In this document: one piece after another, positions 45,860 through 58,607 of the stretch
Layout: each line of letters starts with the position of its first letter
Position numbering within the stretch: the first letter of the stretch is position 1
NCBI GenBank assembly: GCA_029204225.1
Contig: CM055105.1
Coordinates: forward strand, 11,934,404-11,998,403
Direction of reading: 5' to 3'
Length of the DNA: 64,000 nt
Origin: Diphasiastrum complanatum
Lineage: Eukaryota; Streptophyta; Lycopodiopsida; Lycopodiales; Lycopodiaceae
Program-made: the position numbers and the translations under genes
Notes under the pieces: generated by a model
Told to the model about the DNA's origin: nothing
What the model saw: the letters and a program-made list of their open reading frames with translations, nothing else
The model's database searches: none

Positions 45860-46971
45860 AAATTTTTTTTTTTTTACAAACTTGATAGGATGTTCACGAA
45901 GTTATATGATGATTTTAAATTTGTTGATAGTTGCAATCTACATGATAAGAAGTGTAGATTTTTGGAATTTCAGTCAACTATTGTTTTTATCTTTTGTTAA
46001 ATATTGAGGATGATTTTGATATTGCTTTCCAGTCTACTTTTGAGGCCGGTTCCTCAAGTAGTGTTAAAACTGAGAAGTCCAAACCTATTGATTTTGATTC
46101 ATTTCTTCAAGATACAAAGTGTAAATAATGACAATTGTACAAATTTTCACCTTGCCCAGAATAAGGCTTCGTTTATAGGTCTTCAGTCTACAACCTCTCT
46201 TCCCCCTAAATACAAATCCTTGATTACTCTCCCTATGTATAATATAAATAATGAATCTTTTTTGACATTATCAGATATATCTAATCTTTTTGACTTCACA
46301 GAGGCCGAAGCTCTTTGGATGAGTTTTTTTTTTTACTTAATTGATTACGAGGTTGATGATCCTCTCCCTGGTGTGGTTGATTTAAATAATAATCATTTTT
46401 TGTTAGGGAAAGATTGCTTGAAGATGGTTGTTGAGCAAGTGCATTTAGATGAAGCTAATCTTCCTTCTGAGACAAGTTTATCAGAATTTAAAATCACTTT
46501 GGCTTTTCAAAGCCATCTATCTATACTCCAACCTCTTTGACTTCAAGAGGAGGCCACATTATTGATGATGAGACAGTCATCGATGAGCACAAAGTTGAAT
46601 GCGTAAGTTTTTTTTTTGAATTTTACATTTTGATATGCGAAGCCAAAATTCTGTATTCAAACTCGCATTTTTTTTATTTCAGGAAACTCTTTATGTGGAT
46701 GAGATTGCAATCCGTCGAGGAGGACACAAATATTCGGTCGGTGAATTTCAAAGAGATCATGCATTGGGTTATTATCTGAAGTCCTTTAAAAAAAATGAGA
46801 TAAGTGTTGTCCATTCAAGGTTTCATCAACACGGTGAAACAATGGTTATGACAATCAAAGCAGTTTTTCATTTCCTTGGAGGACATAATTTGTTCTATGC
46901 AAAAATGATTCTTTCATATGGATCGGGCTTGTATAAATTTGCATGCTTTTTGAAATTTTTCAGAATTTGTT
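45860..46971 (+). pseudogene. Frameshifted relic of an unrecognised spliced gene
   Basis: The plus strand shows coding-like stretches in changing frames: RMFTKLYDDFKFVDSCNLHD near 45890, then SSSSVKTEKSKPIDFDSFLQ near 46060. The frame changes near 46120 to a 120-residue reading (KYKSLITLPMYNI, FDFTEAEALWMSFFF). It changes again near 46505 to SRGGHIIDDETVIDEHKVEC. That exon ends at a GTAAGT donor (46603), and an 80-bp intron leads in phase to ETLYVDEIAIRRGGHKYSVG at 46683, continuing to a stop at 46971. I do not recognise the family. A host gene relic or a transposon protein are both possible. Confidence 0.45.
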
Positions 46972-47424
46972 GATTTTGTATTGTGATTGATTTGCACTCT
47001 TCTGTAAAACTATGGGAAAAGTTGTAAAATGTAGCTGTTCTTTGAGATGGTTCCACCATGTTGTGTACTTTTATGAAATGCCGCTTTTTACATGCCAATG
47101 ACATTTTTTCATTCTTTGTGATGACCATATGATGAGGCTTCCACTATTTCTTGCAAAGATCTAAATCAATACCATAAGAATATACTATAGTAGCACAAAA
47201 TTGTGTAACGCATTGAAATCTTACCATATAGTTTGTTATGTGATCTACTCCCCATGCGTTTTAAATTGCATCAACAAATTTATTGGTTGTTTTCTATATC
47301 ATTTGCACATAAGTATTTAAAAATTTATCTTTTCTTAAATGTTACACCATGTTGTCAAGCTTCTTTCAAACTTCTGCTTTGAGTAGTCGAGTTGAACCTT
47401 GTTCCTCAAAATCTTGAATTGCAA

Positions 47425-48211
47425 CTATTCTCTCTTTCCAAACTGAGTATTGAATTCTAGATTCTTTTCTAGAATAGTTGATAAAAATCTTCGAGCTTTA
47501 GATCCTCCAATGCCTAGTTTGCATGGAATATTTCTTGATTTATCTAAAAGCTTATTGTCTTTTTTAATTTTAACATGGCCTTTATATAAGCTTGCTTTAG
47601 ACAAAACATCCTCTAATCTGGAAATGGCTTGCTGTAAGAAAACTCTGGCTTGGTATTCCATGCAAATAATATGTGAAGATATATTATTTTTTCTATTATA
47701 TGCACCTCTGCATGTACAAATATGAACATTATAAATAGGAATCAATAGTACATGTTTCCAATTTAATTCTTTTCGATCTCTTGATATTCCTATACTCCTT
47801 GTCATGTCTTTTGTTGTCTTCATGCAGTTACAGACAAGAGTGCTTTGAATTAGCTCCATGAGAAATGTTAAACATACACTTGAATGTCTTTAGGTCTCCT
47901 GCCAAATGCCACTCTATGTTGAGATTTCTATTGCTAGTAACAGTAAGTGGAACTCTCTCCATGTGACTTCTGATGATGGCAAGATATGATGTTCTACTAT
48001 ATATCCATAAGAGAATGTCATAGTCTTCTTTCAACATGTGACTTCTGATGATGGCAAGATATGATGTTCTACTAAATATCCATGAGAGAAAGTCATAGTC
48101 TTCTTTCAACAAGTACAGGAATTGATAATATGTACGATAATAATATGTTATATCATAATATGTGATTTTGATCAAACTAGTGAGATTGTGTAGAAATTGT
48201 CTTACAAACAA
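47425..48211 (-). pseudogene. Frameshifted relic of an unrecognised protein with internal duplication
   Basis: The minus-strand reading 48211-47828 ends WHLAGDLKTFKCMFNISHG and KHSCL. After one frame change at about 47835 it continues CMKTTKDMTRSIGISRDRKE, YNVHICTCRGAY, KIKKDNKLLDKSRNIPCKLG and SKARRFLS. The GD-x-K...C-x2-C...RDR pattern resembles uncharacterised transposon-borne proteins, but I cannot name the family. It and the plus-strand relic at 45860-46971 may derive from one element. Confidence 0.45.
47961..48110. repeat. 75-bp tandem duplication, in frame
   Basis: The unit ATGTGACTTCTGATGATGGC... starts at 47961 and 48036. It is exactly 25 codons, so the minus-strand relic repeats the block KEDYD..SWIFSRTSYLAII twice without a shift. 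Confidence 0.92.
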
Positions 48212-48419
48212 GTGATTTTTTGTGCAATTACTATTGGCCTAAATCCAAGTTTAGGATCATCATTATATCTTAGATTTTCACACTGGTACACACCAAAATC
48301 AAGCCACCAAGTGAGAATAGGGTTGGTTGTTACACTCAGCCATAAATGAAGTGTCATTTGAATTTTTATCAAAAGAATTGGAGTTTGCAAAATTTTCCTG
48401 TTTCTTCTTTGCTTCATTA

Positions 48420-50370
48420 GAAAGTTAAATTTTGCACTCTCATTGCAATCATGCCTTGTTCGTTTGCAATACTTGTAAAATAACTTCTATCAATTTTTAT
48501 AGAATAAAGAGCAATAAAAAATTACCTATGATTTATTTTTTTCAACTTTTAAAGATGACTTATTCTATAGGTATTGCAAGAAAAAGAGGATTAAAATGAT
48601 TGTCAAAGCCTTAAACACAACAAAAACGGAACTAGCAACTCACATCTCAGAGAGTGTTGTTCTCTGACATTCTGGTATGTATGCAAACTCTCATATCTTT
48701 AGACAATAGGTTGATGTGAAATCAATAGGTTTTTGATGGATGCACATACCTTATCTCGATTGTTGCCTACTTGCAATCTATCTCGACTGCCTTTGTACAC
48801 GATGTGCACGTAGTCCACTATTTTCTAGTCCTATATAGTTTCCCATGCGAGGTTTTGATTATCTTGGCCTTTTGAAGAGTTGTTTATTTTATGTAATAGA
48901 TCATTATTAGAACATTTTCTTTATTTATTTACAATGGTAGATAATTGTTAGCACAAAGACCATAGGCCTTCATAAAATGGTTTGGGGAGCTTGAGCCAAG
49001 GATTACCGAGAAGCTTATGTATGGTTGAATGTCAACCACTTGTCCAATCCAAGTGTAAGAGAAAATAATTAACAATTTATCTATATCATGATTTTGAAAA
49101 TTACTAATTTTGAAAAATTACCTATGATCATAAATGACCTATAAGAGAATTGCTTGTTTCTTTGTCATTTTTGGCTGTCCACACGCTTATATAAATCCAT
49201 CATCGAAGTGAGTAGATTTGGTACGTTCACCATTGAGCTTTTAAGATTTAATCACTTGCGCTCTATAACCACAATAGTATAAATTACTACTATTATATTT
49301 TTACTTTGAAAACAAACTATAGATTGCAGATGAAAATATGGAATTTTTTTCCAACCATAGAAAATACTAAATACTGTTTTGAGTTCCAGGATAATCGTGT
49401 TTTGAAATGGGTATTTCGAAAAGTTTTTCCGTAACAGGCTACTTCGATAATGCAGATTTCAAATCAATTTTTTGAACAATTCTGGGAAAGGCCTCATAGA
49501 AACCTTTTTCTGCTCTTAATGTAATTTGGCTCAATTTTTTACAATTTCGCTAAATTTTTTCAAGGAAAAGCAAAACCATTTAATAAGTAAAACAAGCTTG
49601 GATTGGACACATGACATGCAGGAGGCAGATTACCTCCAAATGCTGATGTGGCACAGACATGGTAACTTTGGGCTGCCTCTAGAAAATTGACTTTTAGCCT
49701 CCAATGAATTTGAGGGCCCCACTATGGACGTAGGGAACAGTATAGGGCAAATATGCCCTGCTACCCTCCCCCCCACATGTGGCTGTTTCTCTAGGCTTGT
49801 ACTCTTTACACTAACCTCTTCCCACGCCATCGCACAAGGATCGAATAATGTCATAATACGAAGCAAGAGATGGAACATTACGGGAGCACCAAAACATAGA
49901 AGCTGTGAATAAGCAAAGCACTGCCAGTATGCACAAAAACGTGCACACTGCATTTGCAGCACGACAATTTGCACTTGAGATGTTGATACAAAGTTAGGTC
50001 TTTATAGCTTAAAATAAAACTCAGACAGGATGGCATACATAAACTTCGGAGGTGAAAGAGTTCATGCTTGTTATTAGTGAAGTAAAGTCTACTGTCTTAG
50101 TACCAAAGGCAGTTTCAAGAAAAAGCACTGGGCAGAAAGTGCTGAAACCAAGAATTATAAGACTTTCTCTCTTGTATCACTAAAATTCATAATCACTACT
50201 TAAACAAGATTTTCAACGGAACAGTTAGTACCAGCTTTCAACAAATCAGTGGAGATTTTCCTTGACTGTAACTTTGTATAATTGCAAGATTCTGAGAGGT
50301 TAGCTTAATTGCAATGTGGTTAAATCCAGTGATATGTTGATGCATAAAAGGCAGCTTAATTTTAGGAGAT
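48420..50370. other. No gene seen; 3' flank of the NINJA gene
   Basis: AT-rich with short frames only. The part from about 49950 to 50380 should hold the 3' untranslated region of the NINJA gene, but I found no unambiguous polyadenylation signal. The minus-strand frame at 49630-49974 has no recognisable motif. Confidence 0.4.
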
Positions 50371-50380
50371 TGAAAAGCCT

Positions 50381-53300
50381 TTATCCTATGACAGATGCTG
50401 CTTCACCAACAAATGGGAAAGGATTCACTACAATACTCTTCTCTGGGTTTGGAACGTCAACACCACCTGCATGTTGAACAAACTCTCGTGGAGTCATGTG
50501 TTTCCCATGGCATGCGCACAAGATTTTAACCTCTCCCTTCACATATCTGTACAGGACGCCACTTATGGTTTTTCCATTGGGACCTGTTCCAGTCGTTGAG
50601 ACCCAAGGCAGATCAGGTGATGACCCCGTGCCTCCAAAAGCCTGTCCAGCAGCTAATCCTGCTCTGACGGTGGCACCTTCTTGAGCAAAAACTGCTGCTT
50701 CCTCCAGATTCTGAACAGCCCCTTTTCGACTTTGCTCTACAATTTTCTTCTCGACAGACTCATCAAAACCTGGTGATTTGTGGATGCTGTCGGAGCAACT
50801 CAACTCACAAGAGCCTTTAGACTGTGTCGATCTACATGAAACCTTATCTTGGGCATCAAAAGAACCTTTGGATGAGGAGCATTCCAGACCTCTTCTTGCT
50901 GCCTGAGAGCATTTGGACACCGATGCTACTGCTGCAGATAGGCCCTGTGATGCCTCCACTGCTGCAACCAAGCTTGCAAATGGACTGGCATCACTCCCTC
51001 GACGAGGACATTTTTCACCAGGTTCTGAGAGCGTGCGCATAAGACCCATTGCAGGCTTTGATGGACTAGCAGATCCAGACTGTGGAGCAGCAAAGGGGAG
51101 CTGTGGCCTGGCCAATGTCCCCACTTGACCTTGAGCACTATTTAAAGACGCTGCTCTAAGCAAGGCAGAAATACCCCCCTTTGGAGGTTCTCTTGTCGAA
51201 ACAGGTTTGCAAACTTCTATATTCTGACCAACTTTCATGCCTGCAAGCCCAAAAAGAAATTAAGCCTCTGATAGAAGCTTACCACTTATGCAAATTTGAA
51301 ACCGTCAATATCTAAAATCTGAAAAAAACTTCTCCTGTCGCCCATTGCATATTAAATTACGAGCTACCTATGCCCACAACTTGAAGCTAAAATTTCCCTG
51401 AAGAATATTATTTCACAGTGAAAACAGCTTTCCTGGAAATCGGAATCAGCCCCTCCAATGAAAAAACAAGCAGAAGTCTACCGCCCATAGTTGATATATA
51501 AACTTGGCTCGCCAATATCAAATAATTGTCACAGAGGGTACTTTGCGTTGAATTCACATAGTAATGTCAGGCGACTTCCAAGTTGTCAGGAGAGCTACTT
51601 GAGCATATCGGAGTAAGTGCTTTGAACACCGACACATATCGCAATGAAAACACAATCGTCTAGCCAACGATAGTAAAGAAAATACGTACTTGACCCAATC
51701 TTTTCAATACAGGCTTGCAAACTTCCCCTAGCAAGCCTCGTACAAAGAATAAGAGTGCAGATTTATATTTTGGAGGCCAAATATGTTACAGGTGTGTATC
51801 AACAGAAGAAAGAAAACATGCCAAGACAATGTTCAATCAATCCACATGGAAGGCTTAGTTGACAGAGAGACAGAGACAGACCTTGAGTAGTTCCAGATTC
51901 ATGATCTGATGTCGAAGTAACACTTTTCTTTTGAGCCGATGAGGCACTCAGAGAATGACTTGACGGCACAGACGGGTGTAACTTCAAGCCAGCTTGAGCT
52001 TGTAATTCCATTGCAGGTAGTTGAAACCTAGAATAACCGGGAGGAGTGGCCATTTGTAATGGAAAGTTACCGAAAAAATAAGGACTCAAGTTTTGTGTAC
52101 CACCAGATGGTGGAGCTACACATTGCAAGAAATATGGATAGGGTAAGGGCGTTGAACAAGGCATTCCAAAGCTGTTGCTTATAGGAACATTTATAGAAGG
52201 CGGCATTTGCATATGCATAAATGAAGAGTGTGGCAAAGGCAAGGAAGCCAACGCCATTTCGGTACTAGCAGTTGCAGCTCCCAATGTGATAAATTGGCAT
52301 TCCTCATGGCCGCTCATTTCAGTTCCTCTTGAATCACCACTTAAGTTGCTTCTGTTTTCTTCACAGCCGGCAACTCTACTGTTAGAGGAACTGATGCCAG
52401 AGATCAATTGCCCCTCGGCGGGAGTGCAGTCTACCGGCTCTGTTATTCTTCCAGTGATGCTATCCTTTACTCGCGTCTCTTTCCGTACATCCTCCGTTCT
52501 GTTTTTGAATGCTGCCACTGCTAGTGCATAAGTTTGAGGATCAATCATCATTTTTTGAGAGTCAAAGAACTGGTTAATCCAAACTTCAATGTTTGATTTG
52601 CGATCTTCTGTCTCTCCTATGCTTGGTCCAACTCCTGCTTCCACTGGAGTTTTTAGTGGCGTAGCAGCTTGCTCACCTTTCATCCTCTGCAGTAGCGCCA
52701 TCTCAGCAGAACTTCTGCTGCCGTTTTCTCCTCCTATCAGCCTATTCTCTGCCTCCATTTCCCTCTCCTTTGCGGCCATGTCTCGCTCTCTCACCAAAGC
52801 ACGCCTAATCTCACGAAGCTGCTCATTATCGTCACAACCACTCGTCTGCCTTCTCTCGAGCTTTTTAGGAGGCATAGTCCAGCCGCTGGACACTTTGCTG
52901 CTAGGACTGGTGCTAGAGGGAAACCCTATACCAGACTCACCTCCAGCCTGGCTGTTTGGAAAATCTCTTGCAGTGGTGACTTGCAAAGAATTCTTTGGCG
53001 CTGAGGACCCTGGGATCTGTAAGCACACCTTGGCAGAATTGCTATTTGCCTTTTCATCTTCACTTCTTGCAAGTTTTTTCTGCTGCTTCTGCTCATCAAT
53101 TAGATTTCGTCGCTTCTTCCTTGCCTCCTGTCGGGCGTGCAGCTCCCGCTTCCTTTGCCGCTCTAACATCTCTTGCTGTTGAGTCATTGTCTGCCACTGT
53201 TTGCGATCAAGACTGACGCTGCGATTCCCCTCGCGCTTTTCATTGGTGACCACATCGACCGCGCCAAGAGACGGATATGTAACCAACTTAGCAGGAGGCT

Positions 53301-54024
53301 TGACGCCATTTGGAAGGATGACTGACGAGTCGCCACCAGCAGAAGTTGCAATAATTCCAGGAACCCACGCTGCTGCTGGCTCACAGCCCTTCTCGTACTT
53401 TTCGTACACGGGCAATGAAAATCCCATCGGAGCAAACTGAGCCCAAGCCGCCGTGGCTGCGGCTGCGGCAGCGTGAACTGTGATCTGATTTGTACTCTCC
53501 AGCCCACCAGGAAGTTCGGATTGAACTGCTTTTTCTTGTAGAATTTTCAAACACTGCTGCGCATAAAGCCTTGGATCTTCTCTATCTGCAATCTCTTCAC
53601 GGCTACTCCTTTCCAAAGGGCCAGAGACAACAGATGGATTGAGAAGCCCATCCTGCTCATGTCCTGGAATCACAAACTTGTTTAACGTTATCCAAGGTGG
53701 TTGGACTGGAGCAGAACCTTCTGTTTCTCTGATGTTATTAGAGTGGCCTTGCTCCTTTGTAGATAGCTTGAGAATATAATCGGCTGCGCTTTTCAACTTT
53801 TGTTCTTCCGCTTCCTTGAGAATTCTCTGATTCAGGCCACTTTTACCCGAGCATTTAGACTTTGAACCCCCCAAAGACAGCCCAAGGGTTAACTCCAACC
53901 CGCTTTCATCCTCATCCTCAAGCAAGCTCCCCAGCTTAATCTTGCACTCTTCGTACTTCCCCATAGTTGGCAGCGCTGTCGCACCTTTAACATTACTTAC
54001 TAGCAAATGAGTTAATCCTTGCAT
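50381..54024 (-). CDS. NINJA: NINJA/AFP-family jasmonate-signalling co-repressor adaptor
   Basis: Two exons: 54024-51882 and 51240-50381, joined by a 641-bp intron with CTCAAG/GTCTGT and TTGCAG/GCATGA borders in phase. The predicted protein is about 1000 residues from the ATG at 54024; a second ATG at 53962-53964 would give about 980. Near residues 43-49 LELTLGL is an EAR motif, which in this family recruits TOPLESS-type co-repressors. Residues about 285-325 ([20 protein letters not shown]) are the basic nuclear-localising B region. The last 75 residues ([33 protein letters not shown]) form the C-terminal domain that binds the TIFY motif of JAZ proteins. It would act in the nucleus as the bridge between JAZ and TOPLESS. 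It is about twice the length of the Arabidopsis protein, with long Ser-, Pro- and Met-rich spacers. AFP proteins share this architecture, so NINJA versus AFP needs a phylogeny. Confidence 0.9.
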
Positions 54025-54099
54025 GATGGCCACGATGAGATGGGAGTGCTTGATCCTGTCAACTAAGCACGTCCTGGGCGAACATACTGGCGCTTAATT

Positions 54100-55790
54100 C
54101 CATCACATGTATGCTCGGAAATCTCCTACATTACCATGTGAATCAAATGCGAGTGGCTTGCAACATGTACAGAAACCAGATGCTCTTGCAGAAAACATAT
54201 CTATATTGCAACGCTTGCACTTAATAATTGCCAAAAAAACCGCAGGAAATTCGGATGCAAATTGGCGTATACACTTTGAGCTGATCCTCGACTCCACTCG
54301 AGCTCTATTCAACTATTTTGCTCATATAATTCAACGTGCTGAATACGTGCAAAAACAACAAGCCTGGTAAGGCGGAAAGAAGATTGTGTCTGCCAAGGAC
54401 ATAAAGGTCGCAAGCCAATGCAGTTGACCTACTATTAAGAATCATGCACATCTCACGACATGTATGCATAAATCTGCGTCTTAGCCATCCATTAAGACAG
54501 CACTGACAACAGCAGGTAAAAAATAACAACAGCAGGCCTATCGGAGACCTTTGATGCGACGAATGAATTTGACGTGACAAACCATCCGACCTTTTGCTCT
54601 ACATGCTTAGATCCGATCTTCCTTATGGCGCCCTCAAAGAAGATCTCTTCATACAGTATGCGTGCTCTCAGTATCCAGTTTTCGAATGCTTAAAGGACTT
54701 ATGCCAAAGCATTTCAAGAAACGCGCCTAAATCTCTCACAAGAACCACGAACGACGTTCACTTGAAAACGAAAAACTAGAAACAATAATCAGCTGTATGT
54801 CTTAGGAGAATTAGCATTGAGATTTAGCGCAAAAATCATAACCGAGACATTTAATTCTGTCACAGCGGAATAAACACACGCTGAGTGAACGCCAAACCAA
54901 GCACAGCATTGCTCCGTGACAATCGAATAGAATCAACTTTCCACCCAGATACCGAGATGATTTCATGCAATTTATGCACGCAAAGAAAGTGGATAATAAA
55001 GTCCTAGCTTTAAATCTAAGCACGGCAAGGTTTTTCGAAAAATGTTGCAACTCTCCCAACTGCTTTTCCTGTATTAGCAGGTTTGCGGAGTGACATGAAG
55101 ACGGGTTTGATTGTCAACAACAACTCTTGCACAGAATAGTTCCTTAAGAAGAGATGTAAAACCAGAATACAACATAATCATAAATATGGCACATACTCAA
55201 GAGAAGCAACAGCAATGTCGCATCCTGGACACTTTCCTGATATCTTTGTATACGATCATACGGAATTTCCCCTTTCTTTTGCCAAAACTTGTTGCGACTT
55301 TTGCAACAAAAGCGAGCAAACATGACGAGGGAGCAACCGTGTTTCTTTTCAGGCCAGCCCCTGAAAAAAGGGACGAAGCACTCCTACTCAACAAGCGAAG
55401 TAGGTGCGCACCGCCTGACTTTCCAAAATCGTAACCAATTTAGGCAGACAGACAGGCTGCGAGAGAAAACAACAAAAAGAAAAGCAATTAAGAAAGGCAG
55501 ACAGCCTGCGAGCGCAAAAGGTTGCAGCGAAAGTCCATGGAAACACCACAATTAAGGGAGTGACATCATCAAGCTCCGGTCCGCTCTACTAACGCATAGC
55601 CAAGCAAATCAAAGCAGTACAAGCACAAACACACGGATAATCACTAACTCGAGATTAACGATCCAATCACAGCATGATCGGAGCTAAGCAAGAAGAAGTA
55701 AGCAGAAGAAGAAGCTGCAAGAATCTGGATTTGTGGTGATAATTATTGAACAGAAAACGTGTCGTGAGCGAATAGCCTTCTTTTAAGTGC
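54100..55790. promoter_or_regulatory. Upstream region of the NINJA gene
   Basis: No gene is seen on either strand. By position it holds the 5' untranslated region and promoter of the minus-strand NINJA gene. I cannot place the start site or a spliced leader. Base composition here is less AT-rich than in the transposon regions. Confidence 0.4.
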
Positions 55791-55794
55791 AGCC

Positions 55795-55856
55795 ATGGCG
55801 ATGGCGATGGCGATGGCGATGGCGATGGCGAGGGCGAGGGCGAAGGCGAGGGAACG
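55795..55856. repeat. (GGCGAT)n minisatellite
   Basis: About six GGCGAT units followed by GGCGAG/GGCGAA variants. It lies about 1.8 kb upstream of the NINJA start codon. Plus-strand frames through it (Met-Ala repeats) are low-complexity artefacts. Confidence 0.9.
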
Positions 55857-56059
55857 ATATAGAGCAGCAGGCTGCAGAACAAACCGCACCAACAAAAGAA
55901 GACGCCATCGTTGCAGCTGCCTTCCTTCCCCCCTCCCCCTCCTCCTCCTCCTCGTGGCTCTTGTTATTATTAATTATAATTCTTTTCTATTACTATGCAA
56001 AGAGAAACCTGAACCTTGCAAAATAAAAAGAAAAAGAAAAAATAAACCAAGCCGTGCAT

Positions 56060-57350
56060 GAACTACGGTTAGCCTCGGGTTTATTCAACCTGAGGTGAAG
56101 GTCTGTCAGGCTGGCTGTGTGACCAGGTCGTCACTCGTCCCCACCATGTTGTCAGCCCCGGTGACCATCCCCAGTAAGTGCCTAGCGTTGGCCTAGCCTA
56201 GGGGACCCGCAAATTGAGCGAGGGGCCCAGAAATACCATTTTTTTTGAGGGTTAATGGCTCTATATTCACACAAGGTGGGGGTGGCGTCCTCCTTGATAT
56301 TGATGGGTGTGTGACATAGCAGCCCTACAAGTGGCATAGGAGCCCTGCAAGTGGCAAGGACCCAAAATTCTCTCGTCGTATTGGTTGAGGTCGTTTCCAT
56401 AGCTTGGTTTGTGGGACTTATCCCTTGCGGACATCCTTCTGAGCATCAAATCATGAGTAAGTCTAGTGATATCTCATGAAGTTATCACGTTATTACTAAA
56501 AATTCAAATGCTGAAATATCAAAAGGCATTTATTACACTATTTAAAAGGTAAAAAATCGAAAAGAATGTTAACATTTAGAGTTTCTAGTGGCTTTCCAAC
56601 TAGTAAAAGTTCATTAATTTACTTTCAAAATCCCACATTTTTTGTCAAAGAGGGTGGGAGCGAAGGGCATTGCATATCATGTTATAGGGCAAAAGGCTAA
56701 AGGAATATGTGCCTTTCCATTCGTAATGCCATTAATACAGGTTTACTTTCACAATTGTTTTTTTTTTCAATCGACAAAATGTGCATGTGGACAAAAAGTA
56801 ACTCAACATACTTACGTGTCAATCTCTCTTTGGCTATCCACACGAAACTTCTATTGGTAGCTTGAAATCATTGGGAATCACATGGGAATTATGCTTGTGA
56901 ACGTTGCTCCAAAATAGCAACAAAGATGAGCACTTGGGAATGGTATTCTAAAGGAAATTTGTTGGTTATGGCTACCAAAACCGTCACAAAAGATCTTCAT
57001 AGAAGAGCATCCTATTAATTAGTTGAGCTCAAGTTATACTTACGCTTATTCAAAACAATCCTAAGATGTGCTAGAAAAGAAAAACAAACATTATTCTAAG
57101 ATAAATTGATTCATCAACAATTAAGAAAATTTCATGGGCATGTAGATTTTTATAATGGAATCTTGATGTTTTGGAGACATGTAAATTTTGTGGATGATAC
57201 TTTTTTACGGTTACTTGGACTTTCATTCAAAAACTTTAAGAATCACTTTTACATAAATGACATCATGTCATTTTTTGGTGCTTGGCTTTTGTGGGGCATT
57301 CAAAAAACAAGAGCCAATTAGAAATTTGGCGAATTCCAAATCTAGTCGGG
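56060..57350. other. No gene seen; includes a dispersed repeat
   Basis: Around 56775-56940 the sequence AATGTGCATGTGGACA and GAGCACTTGG resembles the repeat at 417-690. Otherwise only short frames. Confidence 0.4.
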
Positions 57351-57367
57351 TGAAAGGAATGATATGG

Positions 57368-57445
57368 TGCCAAGGCTTTTATGGCCATGGATTTCTAAGG
57401 TTATGATGCCAAGGCTTTTATGGCCCTGGATTCCTAAGGTCCACA
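57368..57445. repeat. 39-bp tandem duplication
   Basis: TGCCAAGGCTTTTATGGCC occurs at 57368 and 57407, followed by ATGGATTTCTAAGG and CTGGATTCCTAAGG respectively. Confidence 0.9.
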
Positions 57446-57932
57446 TAATCTCCAAACATGCTTATCATAAAGTTTAATGCCAGTCAACCAATGGCATTGT
57501 ATAGGACAACATAATGGGCCCTTGATTTTTTAGCTTTATCACCCACTTTGATTTAAACTTACTGTCCTCATTGATTATTTATTAGTTACTCCCTTGTAAG
57601 AAAATATTGATCTTTCTAGATTCTCTGTAGGGTCAATTGATAGTGGGGTTATACTCCCCTCTCAACCTCAATCCAGGGCTTAAAGGGATCCAACAATTGT
57701 CGGTTCCTACAACAAAGCATAGCCGGTTCTACATAGCAGTTGGTTCTTGAAAAATAGCATACATGTCGGCTAGGGCCTCTAGAACCAGTTTGAGAACAAA
57801 AAAACAAGAACATTGTGGTATACCACAAAGGAATTGAAATTTCTTGAATAAAAAATGTGATTGTCTAAGATTGGATTGAATGCAAATCCTAATCGCCTTG
57901 GAATTGTGGCATAATGGTTAGCATTTATTTTC

Positions 57933-58549
57933 TTACCTCATTGAACTCGGATTCAAAGTATGTGCTAGTAGAGATATGGCAAAAATAAGAAACATACATG
58001 AAATGATTTTGTGAGTATATATAATATACATGATCTTTATCCCATTATCGTTGTTGGGGCATGATAAAGAGAGCCTAGGGATGCATGAGATAAAGAGACT
58101 AATGTGAATAATCTTTTTTTTATGACTTGCATATAAAGGTGCATCTAAAGCATGGGCATACATATGCAAGAGAGGGCATGAATATTTTGCACATTTAAGA
58201 CTTTCATATAGACGATCTTCTAGATGCATGATTTGATTGCGGGACTTGGTCTGAAATCCGCTGATGAGTGTATCCCACATCTCTCTGACATTAGAGATCG
58301 ACGCGACGTCAAGAGTTATGCTATCTTCGATGGAAGAGGAGATAGCAGCCACTACTTTATCGTTCTTCTCTTCCACTCTCGAAGTTCTTTGCCTATGCTA
58401 GTCGGCATCTCTTCGGTGCCATCCACCCATGGCCATAATGCTTCTCCTCTCAATATGAGGGAAGTCTTTACTTTCCAGGCCAAGAAATTCGACCCGTCTT
58501 CCTCAAGGACTGTGCATATCTTTGATTGGATGCTGCTAATGGAAGCCAT
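57933..58549 (-). pseudogene. Copia Gag fragment
   Basis: The part at 58352-58549 starts MASISSIQSKICTVLEEDGS and continues FLAWKVKTSLILRGEALWPW, the N-terminal Gag block of plant copia elements. After a frame change near 58360 the second part continues (DKVVAAISSSIEDSITLDVA, REMWDTLISGFQ). Everything after about 58170 is unrelated. A primer site lies just upstream at 58590. Confidence 0.85.
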
Positions 58550-58589
58550 AGTTGGTTGTGATCAACCTGTGTGGTTGTCGAACCCGATA

Positions 58590-58601
58590 GCTCTGATACC
58601 A
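58590..58601 (-). other. iMet-tRNA primer binding site
   Basis: On the minus strand TGGTATCAGAGC separates the Gag start from the LTR edge at 58608. Confidence 0.9.
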
Positions 58602-58607
58602 CTATTC

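Noticed and set aside
52589-53182. 197-codon plus-strand frame within the NINJA gene
   Set aside because: Antisense shadow of the NINJA exon; composition reflects the complementary codons.
55787-56061. Plus-strand frames with Met-Ala and Trp-Arg repeats
   Set aside because: They only translate the GGCGAT minisatellite in two frames; no domain follows.
57895-57965. tRNA-like words (TGGCATAATGGTTAGC and CGGATTCAAAG)
   Set aside because: The A-box-like part is fair, but the B box is poor and no cloverleaf closes. At most a decayed tRNA-derived SINE head; not enough to call.
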